A stretch of 36,337 nucleotides of DNA from a virus (IMGVR_UViG_3300006793_000111:1-36337), one strand, 5' to 3'. Positions 1 through 5,917 are shown, counted from the first letter of the stretch. The notes: generated by a model from the sequence alone, not told the origin. A program made the numbers and translations.

Positions 1-1
1 A

Positions 2-592
2 GATGAACGCAATCCAGAGGTAGAAGAGATCCTATTCGAAGAAGAGAGTAGTAGCGGGGAAGATGAGGTTGCGGAGCCAGTAGTTATAGAGGATCCAATA
101 CTGGTTGACGAGAGAGTTGATGAAGTTATCCCAGATGAAGACGAAATAGAGATTGTTGGACAGGAAAAGGAGCTGGGAAGACCTAGTAAATTAGACGAGG
201 AAACAATCAAAAAGCTTAATGCTGCTTTACGAGTTGGATTATCACAAAAAAAGTCTGCTATTTACGCTGGTATAGGAGAAACGACCTTTTATAGGTGGCA
301 AAGACGCTTTAATGAGATAGATGAGGCTTGTCAAGGGGATCCAGATAACATTGGAAATGTTGAGGATTTGGAATTGTGGGATTTTTGGCAGTCTATAAAA
401 AAAGCAAAAGTAACTGGTGAGATTTCTCACCTCGGTGTGATCTCGAAAGCAGCTGAAAATGGCGTTTGGCAAGCTTCTGCTTGGTTTTTAGAGAGATCTA
501 ACCCTGAAGAGTGGGGTAAACGAGATCGTAATCAATTAGAAGACGGACAAAGTGAAGATACTGTAAAAGTTATCATTAAATACAGCTCTTGA
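2..592 (+). CDS. Terminase small subunit-like HTH protein (5' partial)
   Basis: The frame is open from the left edge with no in-frame ATG before 368, so the start lies outside the window. The visible part begins with a long acidic stretch. It is followed by a basic GRPSKLDEET segment and a helix-turn-helix of the homeodomain-like kind (LSQKKSAIYAGIGETTFYRW), then a C-terminal region with ASAWFLERSNPEEWGKRD. That order (HTH, then a W-A-x-x-W-F-L-E-R-x-x-P-x-x-W-G motif) is what I know from phage small-terminase and related DNA-recognition proteins that bind the packaging start site. Unusually, it sits 5.3 kb upstream of the large terminase, separated by methyltransferases and small genes. A generic HTH DNA-binding protein is the alternative. 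A strong terminator follows directly. Confidence 0.6.
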   Translation, partial: DERNPEVEEILFEEESSSGEDEVAEPVVIEDPILVDERVDEVIPDEDEIEIVGQEKELGRPSKLDEETIKKLNAALRVGLSQKKSAIYAGIGETTFYRWQRRFNEIDEACQGDPDNIGNVEDLELWDFWQSIKKAKVTGEISHLGVISKAAENGVWQASAWFLERSNPEEWGKRDRNQLEDGQSEDTVKVIIKYSS

Positions 593-620
593 TATAATTA
601 AATTACTAATAAATTAAGAT

Positions 621-658
621 TAAACCGTGTTGCCAAGACAATGCGGTTTTTTCTTTTT
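621..658 (+). terminator. Rho-independent terminator after the HTH gene
   Basis: An 11-bp stem (622-632 with 639-649, two G-U pairs) encloses a 6-base loop, followed by a T-rich run to 658. It closes the transcription unit of the terminase-small-like gene. Confidence 0.8.
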
Positions 659-824
659 ACAGAACAAAAGCAAAACCCCTACTGTTGCCAGTAAGGGCTT
701 ACTTAGTATTTGACAAACAAAAGGAGTCGTCCTTTGATCTAAAAGACCGAAGCAGGACTCTTTATGTGTAATTAAATGTTAGCATGTATTGACTTTAATG
801 CAAATTTATTGTAAGCTTGTAAGC
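659..824 (+). other. Intergenic leader with several hairpins before the methyltransferase genes
   Basis: No gene is seen here. A bulged hairpin lies at about 676-694 (CCCTACTG/CAGTAAGGG, loop TTGC). From 720 to 763 there are competing foldings. AAAGGA (720-725) can pair with TCCTTT (730-735). Alternatively GAGTC (724-728) can pair with GACTC (756-760). The first pairing would hide the AGGAG purine tract. TTGACT at 789-794 looks like a -35 box, but I see no convincing -10. A regulated leader is possible; the evidence is only pairing potential. Confidence 0.3.
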
Positions 825-1505
825 ATGCAGGTTTTAGAAATTATTGAAGGTGATTGTCTAAAAGTTTTAGAAACCTTTGCTGACAACTCAGTAGATCATG
901 TTATAACAAGTCCGCCATACAACATAGGTAGATCAAACAAAACTAAATCAAAACAAAAAGCTAAGTATGTTGGGTTTAAAGATAATAAAAAAAACTATTT
1001 CGATTGGTCTATAAAAGTTATTGATGAATTAATAAGAGTTTCAAGAGGTCATGTATTTTATAATGTCCAAGCTAATTACTACAATAAAAAAGATATCTAC
1101 AAATTGATTGGTCATTACCATAAAGATATTATACAAACTTTTATTTGGACTAAAGGTCATTCTTCCCCAGGATCAGAACCAGGTTCAATAAGCAATTTTT
1201 ACGAATATATCTTTGCTTTTTCTAATGACACAAGAATAAAAAGCAATAATAAGTTTACAACCAATACTATACACACACCTATTGGCGGAAGGTATCCTGG
1301 TTTCCACGCTGTAATGCACCAAGACATTTCCGATTTTCTGTTAGAAAACTTTACACAAGAAAAAGATTTAATACTTGATCCATTTCTAGGATCAGGCACA
1401 ACAGCTATAAGCTGCAAAAAAAAGAACAGAGATTTTATAGGAATAGAACTTGTACCAGAGTATATAAAATTAGCACAACAAAGAATAGAAGAAAGTGTTT
1501 TTTAA
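825..1505 (+). CDS. Beta-class DNA amino-methyltransferase (N4-cytosine or N6-adenine)
   Basis: SAM-dependent methyltransferase acting on the exocyclic amino group of cytosine or adenine. The catalytic motif TSPPYN (residues 28-33) comes before the SAM-binding motif DPFLGSGTT (185-193), which is the permuted order of the beta class. The TSPPY form is common among N4-cytosine enzymes, but adenine cannot be excluded. The C-terminal IELVPEYIKLAQQRI helix is typical of the family. I chose ATG 825 because the protein then begins MQVLEIIEGDCLKVL, the usual start of this family. ATG 798 and TTG 789 are in-frame alternatives, and none has a strong Shine-Dalgarno sequence. The stop overlaps the next ATG (TAATG at 1503-1507), so the two methyltransferases are probably translationally coupled. 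No restriction endonuclease is nearby, so protection of phage DNA is the likely role. Confidence 0.85.
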   Translation: MQVLEIIEGDCLKVLETFADNSVDHVITSPPYNIGRSNKTKSKQKAKYVGFKDNKKNYFDWSIKVIDELIRVSRGHVFYNVQANYYNKKDIYKLIGHYHKDIIQTFIWTKGHSSPGSEPGSISNFYEYIFAFSNDTRIKSNNKFTTNTIHTPIGGRYPGFHAVMHQDISDFLLENFTQEKDLILDPFLGSGTTAISCKKKNRDFIGIELVPEYIKLAQQRIEESVF

Positions 1506-3115
1506 TGAAGTTAGGTAGTATGTTCTCTGGCATAGGGGGTATAGAGCTTGGTTTGATGAGATCTGGTTTGGTTTCGGAAGTCGCTTGGCAAATAGATACA
1601 GATGAATACTGTACACAGGTTCTAGATAAAAAGTTTCCAAATTCTTTAGTACTAAATAAAAAAGTAGAAGACATAAACACTAAATATCTACCAGATGTAG
1701 ATATCATAACAGCAGGCTTTCCTTGTCAACCAGTAAGTGTTGCAGGGAATCAGAAAGGAATATTAGATGAAAGATGGTTATGGGATGAAGTTGAAAGATT
1801 TATTAATGAAATACGACCTCCAATCTTCGTCTTGGAAAATGTCCCAAACATCCTCAGAGCAAGCAATGGAGAAGCCATTAACCGTGTCTTCAAAGGTGTG
1901 GCCGAAATGCGGTATTATCGATTTGAATGGCAACTTATATCAGCAAAATTCGTTGGAGCAAGGCACAAAAGACAAAGATGGGTGGGAGTTGGAATCGTGG
2001 GAGACCCCAAACACTATGGATTACTTAGAGCCAAGGTCAGGGGAGGCTTTGGAGAGAGCGCTTTATCGTGGAGATCCAGAGAGGAAGAGCAAAAGAAAAG
2101 GTACTGGCAACTTACGAGAGAATCCCAAACTATGGCTAACTCCAACAACAATGGACAAGAAGGACGACTCACTGAAACATGCAACCAAACTGATGCAGGG
2201 GAAAAATATAAGATCAACAGGTCACAGAGTACAGAGAACATTGTCGGATCAAGTGTGGATGGATATGATAGAGAAAGATCCATCAATAATGAAGATTTAC
2301 CAAGATCACGAAATGGTGAGCAGACCTCTACTTCCCAAACAACAGGACTGGGTAGAATATCTGAGGAGTCAGACCTCAGCAACAAAACTACAAAAACTGA
2401 CAGGCATAAAGAAATCGACAGTAGATCACTGGTTCAGGAGGGACGACAAGGGGTTCAGTTATCCGAGTCTAGAGGACTGGGCGAAGATAAAACCTCACCT
2501 CAGAGATCTACAGTTCGACAAAGAAATGACGACAGTGGAAGTGACAGAGTGGACATCTCAAAAAGAGATGTGGCCGACACCCTCAACACAGGACAACGAA
2601 CACCTGAATATGAAACTGAACGACAAGGGACGGAGGGAAGCGAAAAATGGGGGACAGGATCGATCTCTGAACCTAGCAGACAAAGTACAAGTGAGGGAAC
2701 AGTTCTCAACACCAAGAGCGAGTCAGGCAACAAAGCCAGTGAACAAACAAGCTCCATCAGTGAAGAGTGGATCTCACGGATCTACTCTGGAACAGGATGT
2801 TGGGGAACGGAATCCAGAACTGATTGGTCAAAGGCTGAATCCAGAATGGGTAACCAGACTTATGGGATTTCCAGATGGTTGGCTGAACTAGGACTAGTTA
2901 ACAGCTGGGGTATAGATGATCAGTGGGAAAACAATCTATCTAGAGTCCGAAAAAGAAAAGATAACGATATTGATCGTTTAAAAGCACTTGGCAATGCTGT
3001 TGTTCCTCAATTTATGGAGCTGGTAGGAAGATTAATTATCAAATCTTTGGTAGAAGATACACTTGTTTTTGACGAAAATATTATAAAAAAACCAAAAAAA
3101 AATGAAAAAAAGTGA
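1505..3115 (+). CDS. C5-cytosine DNA methyltransferase (Dcm-like) with oversized variable region
   Basis: Methylates carbon 5 of cytosine using SAM. Motif I FSGIGGIE is at residues 7-14, the PCQPVS loop with catalytic C74 at 73-78, and ENV at 111-113. A motif VIII-like GARHKRQRW is near 151-159, and the motif X segment RLKALGNAVVPQ ends at 502. Between about 165 and 485, where the target-recognition domain belongs, there are some 320 residues rich in S, T, R, E, Q and G with few hydrophobics. This is far longer and less protein-like than a normal recognition domain. That stretch overlaps a second gene in the +1 frame (1767-2891), which shows better protein character there. The ends of this protein are clearly a real C5 methyltransferase. 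Whether the middle folds is uncertain. A low-complexity Lys/Asn tail ends the protein. Confidence 0.85.
   Translation: MKLGSMFSGIGGIELGLMRSGLVSEVAWQIDTDEYCTQVLDKKFPNSLVLNKKVEDINTKYLPDVDIITAGFPCQPVSVAGNQKGILDERWLWDEVERFINEIRPPIFVLENVPNILRASNGEAINRVFKGVAEMRYYRFEWQLISAKFVGARHKRQRWVGVGIVGDPKHYGLLRAKVRGGFGESALSWRSREEEQKKRYWQLTRESQTMANSNNNGQEGRLTETCNQTDAGEKYKINRSQSTENIVGSSVDGYDRERSINNEDLPRSRNGEQTSTSQTTGLGRISEESDLSNKTTKTDRHKEIDSRSLVQEGRQGVQLSESRGLGEDKTSPQRSTVRQRNDDSGSDRVDISKRDVADTLNTGQRTPEYETERQGTEGSEKWGTGSISEPSRQSTSEGTVLNTKSESGNKASEQTSSISEEWISRIYSGTGCWGTESRTDWSKAESRMGNQTYGISRWLAELGLVNSWGIDDQWENNLSRVRKRKDNDIDRLKALGNAVVPQFMELVGRLIIKSLVEDTLVFDENIIKKPKKNEKK
1767..2891 (+). CDS. Gene overprinted inside the C5 methyltransferase, +1 frame (WxTPxTxD / LMGFPDGW family)
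   Basis: A 374-codon frame lies wholly inside the C5-methyltransferase gene. Its ATG has its own Shine-Dalgarno tract AAAGGAA (1754-1760) six bases upstream. It reads as a normal tryptophan-rich protein. The N-terminal part has SSSWKMSQTS and WPKCGIIDLNGNLYQ. Three spaced W-x-TP-x-T motifs follow (WETPNTMDYLEPRS, LWLTPTTMD, MWPTPSTQD), then SLNLADKVQ, and the end is LNPEWVTRLMGFPDGWLN. From memory, these are hallmarks of a phage protein of unknown function found beside C5 methyltransferases; I cannot verify this here. From 1767 to about 2010 both frames carry family-like motifs, so the DNA looks truly dual-coding. One sampled 60-base block (2581-2640) is 50% GC, against 23% at 961-1020 in the neighbouring gene. 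Function unknown; a partner or specificity factor of the methyltransferase is a guess. Confidence 0.72.
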   Translation: MKDGYGMKLKDLLMKYDLQSSSWKMSQTSSEQAMEKPLTVSSKVWPKCGIIDLNGNLYQQNSLEQGTKDKDGWELESWETPNTMDYLEPRSGEALERALYRGDPERKSKRKGTGNLRENPKLWLTPTTMDKKDDSLKHATKLMQGKNIRSTGHRVQRTLSDQVWMDMIEKDPSIMKIYQDHEMVSRPLLPKQQDWVEYLRSQTSATKLQKLTGIKKSTVDHWFRRDDKGFSYPSLEDWAKIKPHLRDLQFDKEMTTVEVTEWTSQKEMWPTPSTQDNEHLNMKLNDKGRREAKNGGQDRSLNLADKVQVREQFSTPRASQATKPVNKQAPSVKSGSHGSTLEQDVGERNPELIGQRLNPEWVTRLMGFPDGWLN

Positions 3116-3181
3116 AAAAATTTACTAAAATCCAAGTACCATTATGTTAAAAAAAGCGATACTGGTCGACAAGAAATTTTG

Positions 3182-3215
3182 TAAAAGCCTAATTTCATTG
3201 ACTTTAGCTTTTTTT
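3182..3215 (+). terminator. Probable terminator after the methyltransferase pair
   Basis: AAAAGC (3183-3188) pairs with GCTTTT downstream, with weak extension, and is followed by a run of seven T. The stem is weak and AU-rich, so confidence is moderate. Confidence 0.45.
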
Positions 3216-3231
3216 ATGTCACATGTGACAT
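3216..3231. promoter_or_regulatory. Perfect 16-bp palindrome, candidate operator
   Basis: ATGTCACATGTGACAT is its own reverse complement. A second inverted repeat, GTGAC-T-GTCAC, follows at 3234-3244. A TTGACT (-35-like) lies at 3198-3203, so the palindromes would cover the expected -10 region of a promoter for the 3325 gene group. This fits a repressor or activator site, but the binding protein is unknown. Confidence 0.45.
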
Positions 3232-3248
3232 TTGTGACTGTCACGCCC

Positions 3249-3308
3249 TAGAGTAGAGTAGAGTAGAGAAGAGTAGACTAGAGAAGAGTAGAGTAGACTA
3301 GAGTAGAA
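3249..3308 (+). repeat. Twelve tandem 5-bp units of the TAGAG type
   Basis: Units in order: four TAGAG, then AAGAG, TAGAC, TAGAG, AAGAG, TAGAG, TAGAC, TAGAG, TAGAA. The array lies in the 5' leader just before the Shine-Dalgarno of the 3325 gene. The variant units recur in a loose 15-20 bp pattern. Purine-rich on the + strand. Confidence 0.85.
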
Positions 3309-3324
3309 ATTTAAAGGAGAAAAA

Positions 3325-3525
3325 ATGGATAAATATTTAGTATCAAGACTAGTAAGGGAAGATTATATCATTCCTGCTGAAACACAAAAACAAGCAATAA
3401 AAACTTTTAAAGATATAACTGTTTTTAAAGATAGTTCTATTAGCGACATGGTGTCTCAACATAATATTCAGTTATACACAGATATCATCAACGATGCACC
3501 TATACTAGAAATAGAAGAACAATGA
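3325..3525 (+). CDS. Small protein of unknown function (66 aa)
   Basis: I do not recognise this protein. It begins MDKYLVSRLVREDYIIPAET and has mixed polarity with no membrane segment, so it is probably a small soluble protein. A strong Shine-Dalgarno (AAAGGAG, 3312-3318) lies six bases before the ATG. The gene is first of three tightly overlapping small genes (3325, 3522, 3695), read downstream of a palindrome and a pentanucleotide repeat that probably control the group. The stop overlaps the next start in an ATGA arrangement (3522-3525). Confidence 0.7.
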   Translation: MDKYLVSRLVREDYIIPAETQKQAIKTFKDITVFKDSSISDMVSQHNIQLYTDIINDAPILEIEEQ

Positions 3526-3695
3526 TAAATTTTGTAGTTGCGTTTGAAGTAGAAGCTGATGATCCTGATGAAGCTTTTCAAAAGTTTCAGGATATGATTT
3601 CAGGTAAAACTGATTATATAGTTCCAACAGTAACACCACTCAAAGACGAAAGCTATGAAGCTTATACAGGTATTAAACCAGAAGGGACAATCTAA
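3522..3695 (+). CDS. Small acidic protein of unknown function (57 aa)
   Basis: Not recognised. The ATG overlaps the previous stop (ATGA) and the TAA overlaps the next ATG (TAATG, 3693-3697), so the gene is held in place on both sides, which is good evidence that it is translated. It begins MINFVVAFEVEADDPDEAF, a beta-strand followed by an acidic helix start, as seen in small ferredoxin-like or ACT-like folds. Any function would be a guess. Confidence 0.65.
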   Translation: MINFVVAFEVEADDPDEAFQKFQDMISGKTDYIVPTVTPLKDESYEAYTGIKPEGTI

Positions 3696-3889
3696 TGGCA
3701 GAATTTAATTTTCCACCAGGAACAAAAAGACAAGATGCTATTGACGAGTTGATTAGCGATGGTGATCTTAAAGAAGTTGTGTTGAAGCAATTTAATTATA
3801 TGAGAATCAAAGGTATTAATTTAGTACAAGACGCAGATGATTTAGTAAATTTATATTTAAGTATTTGCAAAGCTTTTGAAGAGAAGTAG
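3695..3889 (+). CDS. Small protein of unknown function (64 aa)
   Basis: Not recognised. It begins MAEFNFPPGTKRQDAIDELI and has predicted helices ending in a charged tail. The start overlaps the stop of the 57-codon gene by one base, and it is the last gene before the terminator at 3934-3970. Soluble, with no cysteine-rich or membrane region beyond a single Cys near the end. Confidence 0.65.
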   Translation: MAEFNFPPGTKRQDAIDELISDGDLKEVVLKQFNYMRIKGINLVQDADDLVNLYLSICKAFEEK

Positions 3890-3933
3890 AATACAAGTAT
3901 TATATTCATCTATGGCAATGCTGTAGTAAGATC

Positions 3934-3970
3934 AAAAAGAGGATTGATGGGACAGTCGATCCTTTTTTTG
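3934..3970 (+). terminator. Rho-independent terminator of the 3325-3889 gene group
   Basis: An 8-bp stem (3940-3947 with 3956-3963, one G-U pair) with an 8-base loop, an A-rich run before it and seven T after it. Confidence 0.8.
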
Positions 3971-4018
3971 TGTTCAATTTAAATCCCTGAACTTCAAAAC
4001 AGATAGTCTAATATGGTT

Positions 4019-4085
4019 AGGTCGGCTACTAAACCGACTTCCTCCCATCATCGGCTGAATCTAACGGTTCAGCCTTTTCTTTTTT
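4019..4085 (+). terminator. Two adjacent hairpins, the second a good terminator
   Basis: Hairpin one is GTCGG (4021-4025) with CCGAC (4034-4038). Hairpin two is GGCTGAA (4053-4059) with TTCAGCC (4068-4074), followed by TTTTCTTTTTT. They back up the terminator at 3934 and lie inside the 3' end of a minus-strand small gene. Confidence 0.7.
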
Positions 4086-4199
4086 AAGTAGGGATTTTTC
4101 TAAAGAAAGATCTTTTCTGATTTTTGCAGCTAAAGCTCTTCTTTCTTTTCTGTTTAAATTTTGTGCATGTTTCTTTGCAACAGTAAATATTTTTTCCAT
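4029..4199 (-). CDS. Small basic protein on the minus strand (56 aa)
   Basis: Reading from 4199 down, the frame begins MEKIFTVAKKHAQNLNRKER and continues R-A-L-A-A-K-I-R-K-D, then an acidic end. The NRKERRALA stretch resembles short basic peptides common in phages (MNRxQRRAxxK type). It fills a 370-base stretch that has no + strand gene. I see no Shine-Dalgarno; the start is preceded by AT-rich sequence. The + strand terminator hairpin lies within its last third, so it converges with the upstream genes. Function unknown, and it could be a chance frame. Confidence 0.42.
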   Translation of the reverse strand: MEKIFTVAKKHAQNLNRKERRALAAKIRKDLSLEKSLLKKEKAEPLDSADDGRKSV

Positions 4200-4220
4200 T
4201 ATTTAATTTTATCTAGTTTA

Positions 4221-4262
4221 TTGCAACTTATAAGTTTTGTTTTGTGATAATGTATATACACT
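4221..4262 (+). promoter_or_regulatory. Promoter for the thioredoxin gene, near-leaderless
   Basis: Extended -10 box TGTGATAAT (GATAAT at 4246-4251) with TTGCAA at 4221-4226 as a weak -35 (19-base spacer). Transcription would begin near 4258, only about 5 bases before ATG 4263, and no Shine-Dalgarno is present. Confidence 0.55.
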
Positions 4263-4580
4263 ATGGTAAGACAAATTCAACAAAGTGAATTCACGGAAAC
4301 AATTAATCGAGGCATTACAACAATTGTTAAATTCGAAGCTGATTGGTGTGGTCCATGCAAAGCGATCAAGCCAGCGGTAGAATCACTTTCAGATGAATGG
4401 TCAGATAAAGAAGTCGAGTTTGTTTCTTTGGATGTTGACGGAGCTGCAAATATAGCAACACTTCACAGTGTTGTTTCTGTTCCAACCTTTATTGCTTTTA
4501 GAAATGGTCAACCAGTTTCTGAAGTTAGGGCGCAGATCAATGAACCAAACATTAGAAAAACTTTTGAAAAACACCTTTAA
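4263..4580 (+). CDS. trxA: Thioredoxin
   Basis: A 105-residue cytoplasmic dithiol oxidoreductase, the normal length for thioredoxin. The active site WCGPC is at residues 28-32 and the cis-proline loop SVPTF has P74. The order of beta-strands and helices (VKFEADWCGPCK..., VEFVSLDVDG..., VPTFIAFRNG) matches the classical fold. In phages, thioredoxin can serve redox balance or nucleotide reduction, or assist a DNA polymerase as in T7; no polymerase or ribonucleotide reductase is visible here. The gene stands alone between a promoter and a terminator, so it is expressed independently. The start lacks a Shine-Dalgarno and sits just after a -10 box. Confidence 0.93.
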   Translation: MVRQIQQSEFTETINRGITTIVKFEADWCGPCKAIKPAVESLSDEWSDKEVEFVSLDVDGAANIATLHSVVSVPTFIAFRNGQPVSEVRAQINEPNIRKTFEKHL

Positions 4581-4592
4581 GTTAAAAAGTAG

Positions 4593-4630
4593 AACCCTGA
4601 GTTATTCTTAGGGTTTTATTTTTTTTATTT
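4593..4630 (+). terminator. Rho-independent terminator of the thioredoxin gene
   Basis: A 9-bp stem (4593-4601 with 4607-4615, one G-U) with loop TTATT and a long T-rich tail. Confidence 0.85.
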
Positions 4631-4647
4631 CCTTAAACCTCTTTTTG

Positions 4648-4662
4648 TATTAAAATGTATAT
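4648..4662 (+). promoter_or_regulatory. -10 box placed for a leaderless mRNA
   Basis: TATTAAAAT spans 4648-4656. TAAAAT (4651-4656) ends 6 bases before ATG 4663, so the predicted transcription start coincides with the start codon. There is no upstream Shine-Dalgarno and the -35 is weak. Confidence 0.5.
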
Positions 4663-4860
4663 ATGGAGGATGTAGACATAGCAGCGAGAAAAACTGTTCT
4701 AAACTTAGAACAACTTATGGCTAGAGTCGATTATAAATACAACAGAGAACAAAGGTGTCTTGTTTGTAATTATCAATATAGAAGACACGAAGATGGATTA
4801 CCTTGTGTAGCCGATGATGAGAAAAAAAAGATAGTGATGGTGAATTATGGAACAGATTGA
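4663..4860 (+). CDS. Small protein with a zinc-site-like Cys/His cluster (65 aa)
   Basis: Not recognised as a named family. After a helical N-terminal half it has C32-x2-C35, H42 and C48 (RCLVCNYQYRRHEDGLPC), a spacing able to hold one zinc ion, so a small nucleic-acid- or protein-binding zinc protein is plausible. Expression appears to start from a -10 box six bases before the ATG. Its last 14 bases overlap the following gene, which suggests coupled translation with the HTH/methyltransferase-like protein. Confidence 0.65.
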   Translation: MEDVDIAARKTVLNLEQLMARVDYKYNREQRCLVCNYQYRRHEDGLPCVADDEKKKIVMVNYGTD

Positions 4861-5917
4861 ATTAGCTAAAATGCAATCTATAAGTTTAAATTTAAGAGAT
4901 GATCTTGAATACGAAGAGTGGGTAGAAATAGGTGAAGCTTTAACTAATCAGGCAAAACACATTATGTGGTGGCTTGGTGATTGGTGGAACTATGGAGATC
5001 GTAAGTATGGCGAGTTGGCTTCTCAAGCTTTAGACTTTGGCATTCCTTACTCTACTTTTAGTAACGCTGCTTATGTTTCCAATAAAATACCTTTAGAAAG
5101 AAGGGTTGCAGAGTTGTCTTGGACTCATCATCACGAAGTTGCTTATTTAGAAGATAACGAAAAAATAGACAAATTGCTTTTAAATGCGTATGAAGATTCC
5201 CTATCAGTTAGAGAGTTGAGAGCAGAAGTAAAAAAAGAAAAGTTTAAATCTGTTAATCAAAATAATGAAAGTTATGACTTGATAGAACAAGCTGGTGTTA
5301 ATTTAAAAACATCAAATGTATGGAGCTTTGGTAAACCAGATGAGAAGTACGGTACAGAAAGTCCATACAAGACACCACCTCAAATGATCGCTAACTTGCT
5401 TTACTGGTTTACAGATGAAAGTGACAGCAAAATTGTAGATATTACAGATAAATACCAAGTTACCTATGATTTAGGAACTGCACTGGGTTATGAAGTAGAA
5501 AGTTTTGATCTTAATCCAGGTTTAACAACTACAAGAGTAATGCCTCAAGACTTATCTGTTGGCCAGTTGCCTAAAGTCCTCACAGAAGCAGACATTATTG
5601 TTTTTAATATGCTAGATTTTATGGATAACCCTGAAGATCTTGATCCAGCATCTTTTCAAAGACAAATAATTATTGACCTAGGTGTGATGATGAAAAGAGG
5701 ATCTAAATTATTTTTGATTACACAAGACTTTGAAGATATGAAGCTAGAAAATTTATTTTCTCTAATTTATGGAGAAGATGACTTTGCTGTGAACGAGTTC
5801 ATCTCTACTACTAATAAAAAAATGTACAACAAAGATGAACAAGCGATCGCTATTAAGAATAAAATGCTTTTAAACAAGCTAGCTTATATATTAGTTTTAG
5901 AAAACCAATCAGAATAG
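4847..5917 (+). CDS. Helical DNA-binding-type domain fused to a degenerate methyltransferase-like domain
   Basis: 356 residues. The N-terminal third (about 24-130) has WWLGDWWNYGDRKYGE, PYSTFSNAAYVSNKIP and LSWTHHHEVAYL, then SVRELRAEV. I know this arrangement from phage and plasmid proteins that join a helical DNA-binding-type domain to methyltransferases. The C-terminal half (about 170-350) follows the layout of a DNA methyltransferase: TPPQMIANLLYWF, then KIVDITDKYQVTYDLGTALGYEVESFDLNPG where the SAM loop should be. The position of the catalytic D/N-PP-Y motif instead reads DIIVFNMLDF (249-258). Both the glycine-rich SAM loop and the catalytic tetrad are lost. It may be an inactive regulator or DNA-binding protein derived from a methyltransferase. 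It starts within the previous gene. Confidence 0.6.
   Translation: MEQIELAKMQSISLNLRDDLEYEEWVEIGEALTNQAKHIMWWLGDWWNYGDRKYGELASQALDFGIPYSTFSNAAYVSNKIPLERRVAELSWTHHHEVAYLEDNEKIDKLLLNAYEDSLSVRELRAEVKKEKFKSVNQNNESYDLIEQAGVNLKTSNVWSFGKPDEKYGTESPYKTPPQMIANLLYWFTDESDSKIVDITDKYQVTYDLGTALGYEVESFDLNPGLTTTRVMPQDLSVGQLPKVLTEADIIVFNMLDFMDNPEDLDPASFQRQIIIDLGVMMKRGSKLFLITQDFEDMKLENLFSLIYGEDDFAVNEFISTTNKKMYNKDEQAIAIKNKMLLNKLAYILVLENQSE

Noticed and set aside
242-472. Minus-strand frame of 76 codons
   Set aside because: Antisense to the HTH protein whose frame is open from the left edge with recognisable motifs.
2014-2385. Open minus-strand frame of 123 codons inside the methyltransferase
   Set aside because: It is antisense to a region already used in two frames, has no ribosome binding site and no recognisable motif; its leucine/serine-rich text is the shadow of the sense frames.
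1505-2891. A sequencing error or programmed frameshift splitting one methyltransferase into two frames
   Set aside because: Both frames stay open through the whole overlap, the methyltransferase keeps motifs at both ends in one frame, and the inner frame has its own start and stop.
3249-3308. Tandem array that could be mistaken for a CRISPR array
   Set aside because: Units are 5 bp and contiguous with no spacers; no cas gene is near.
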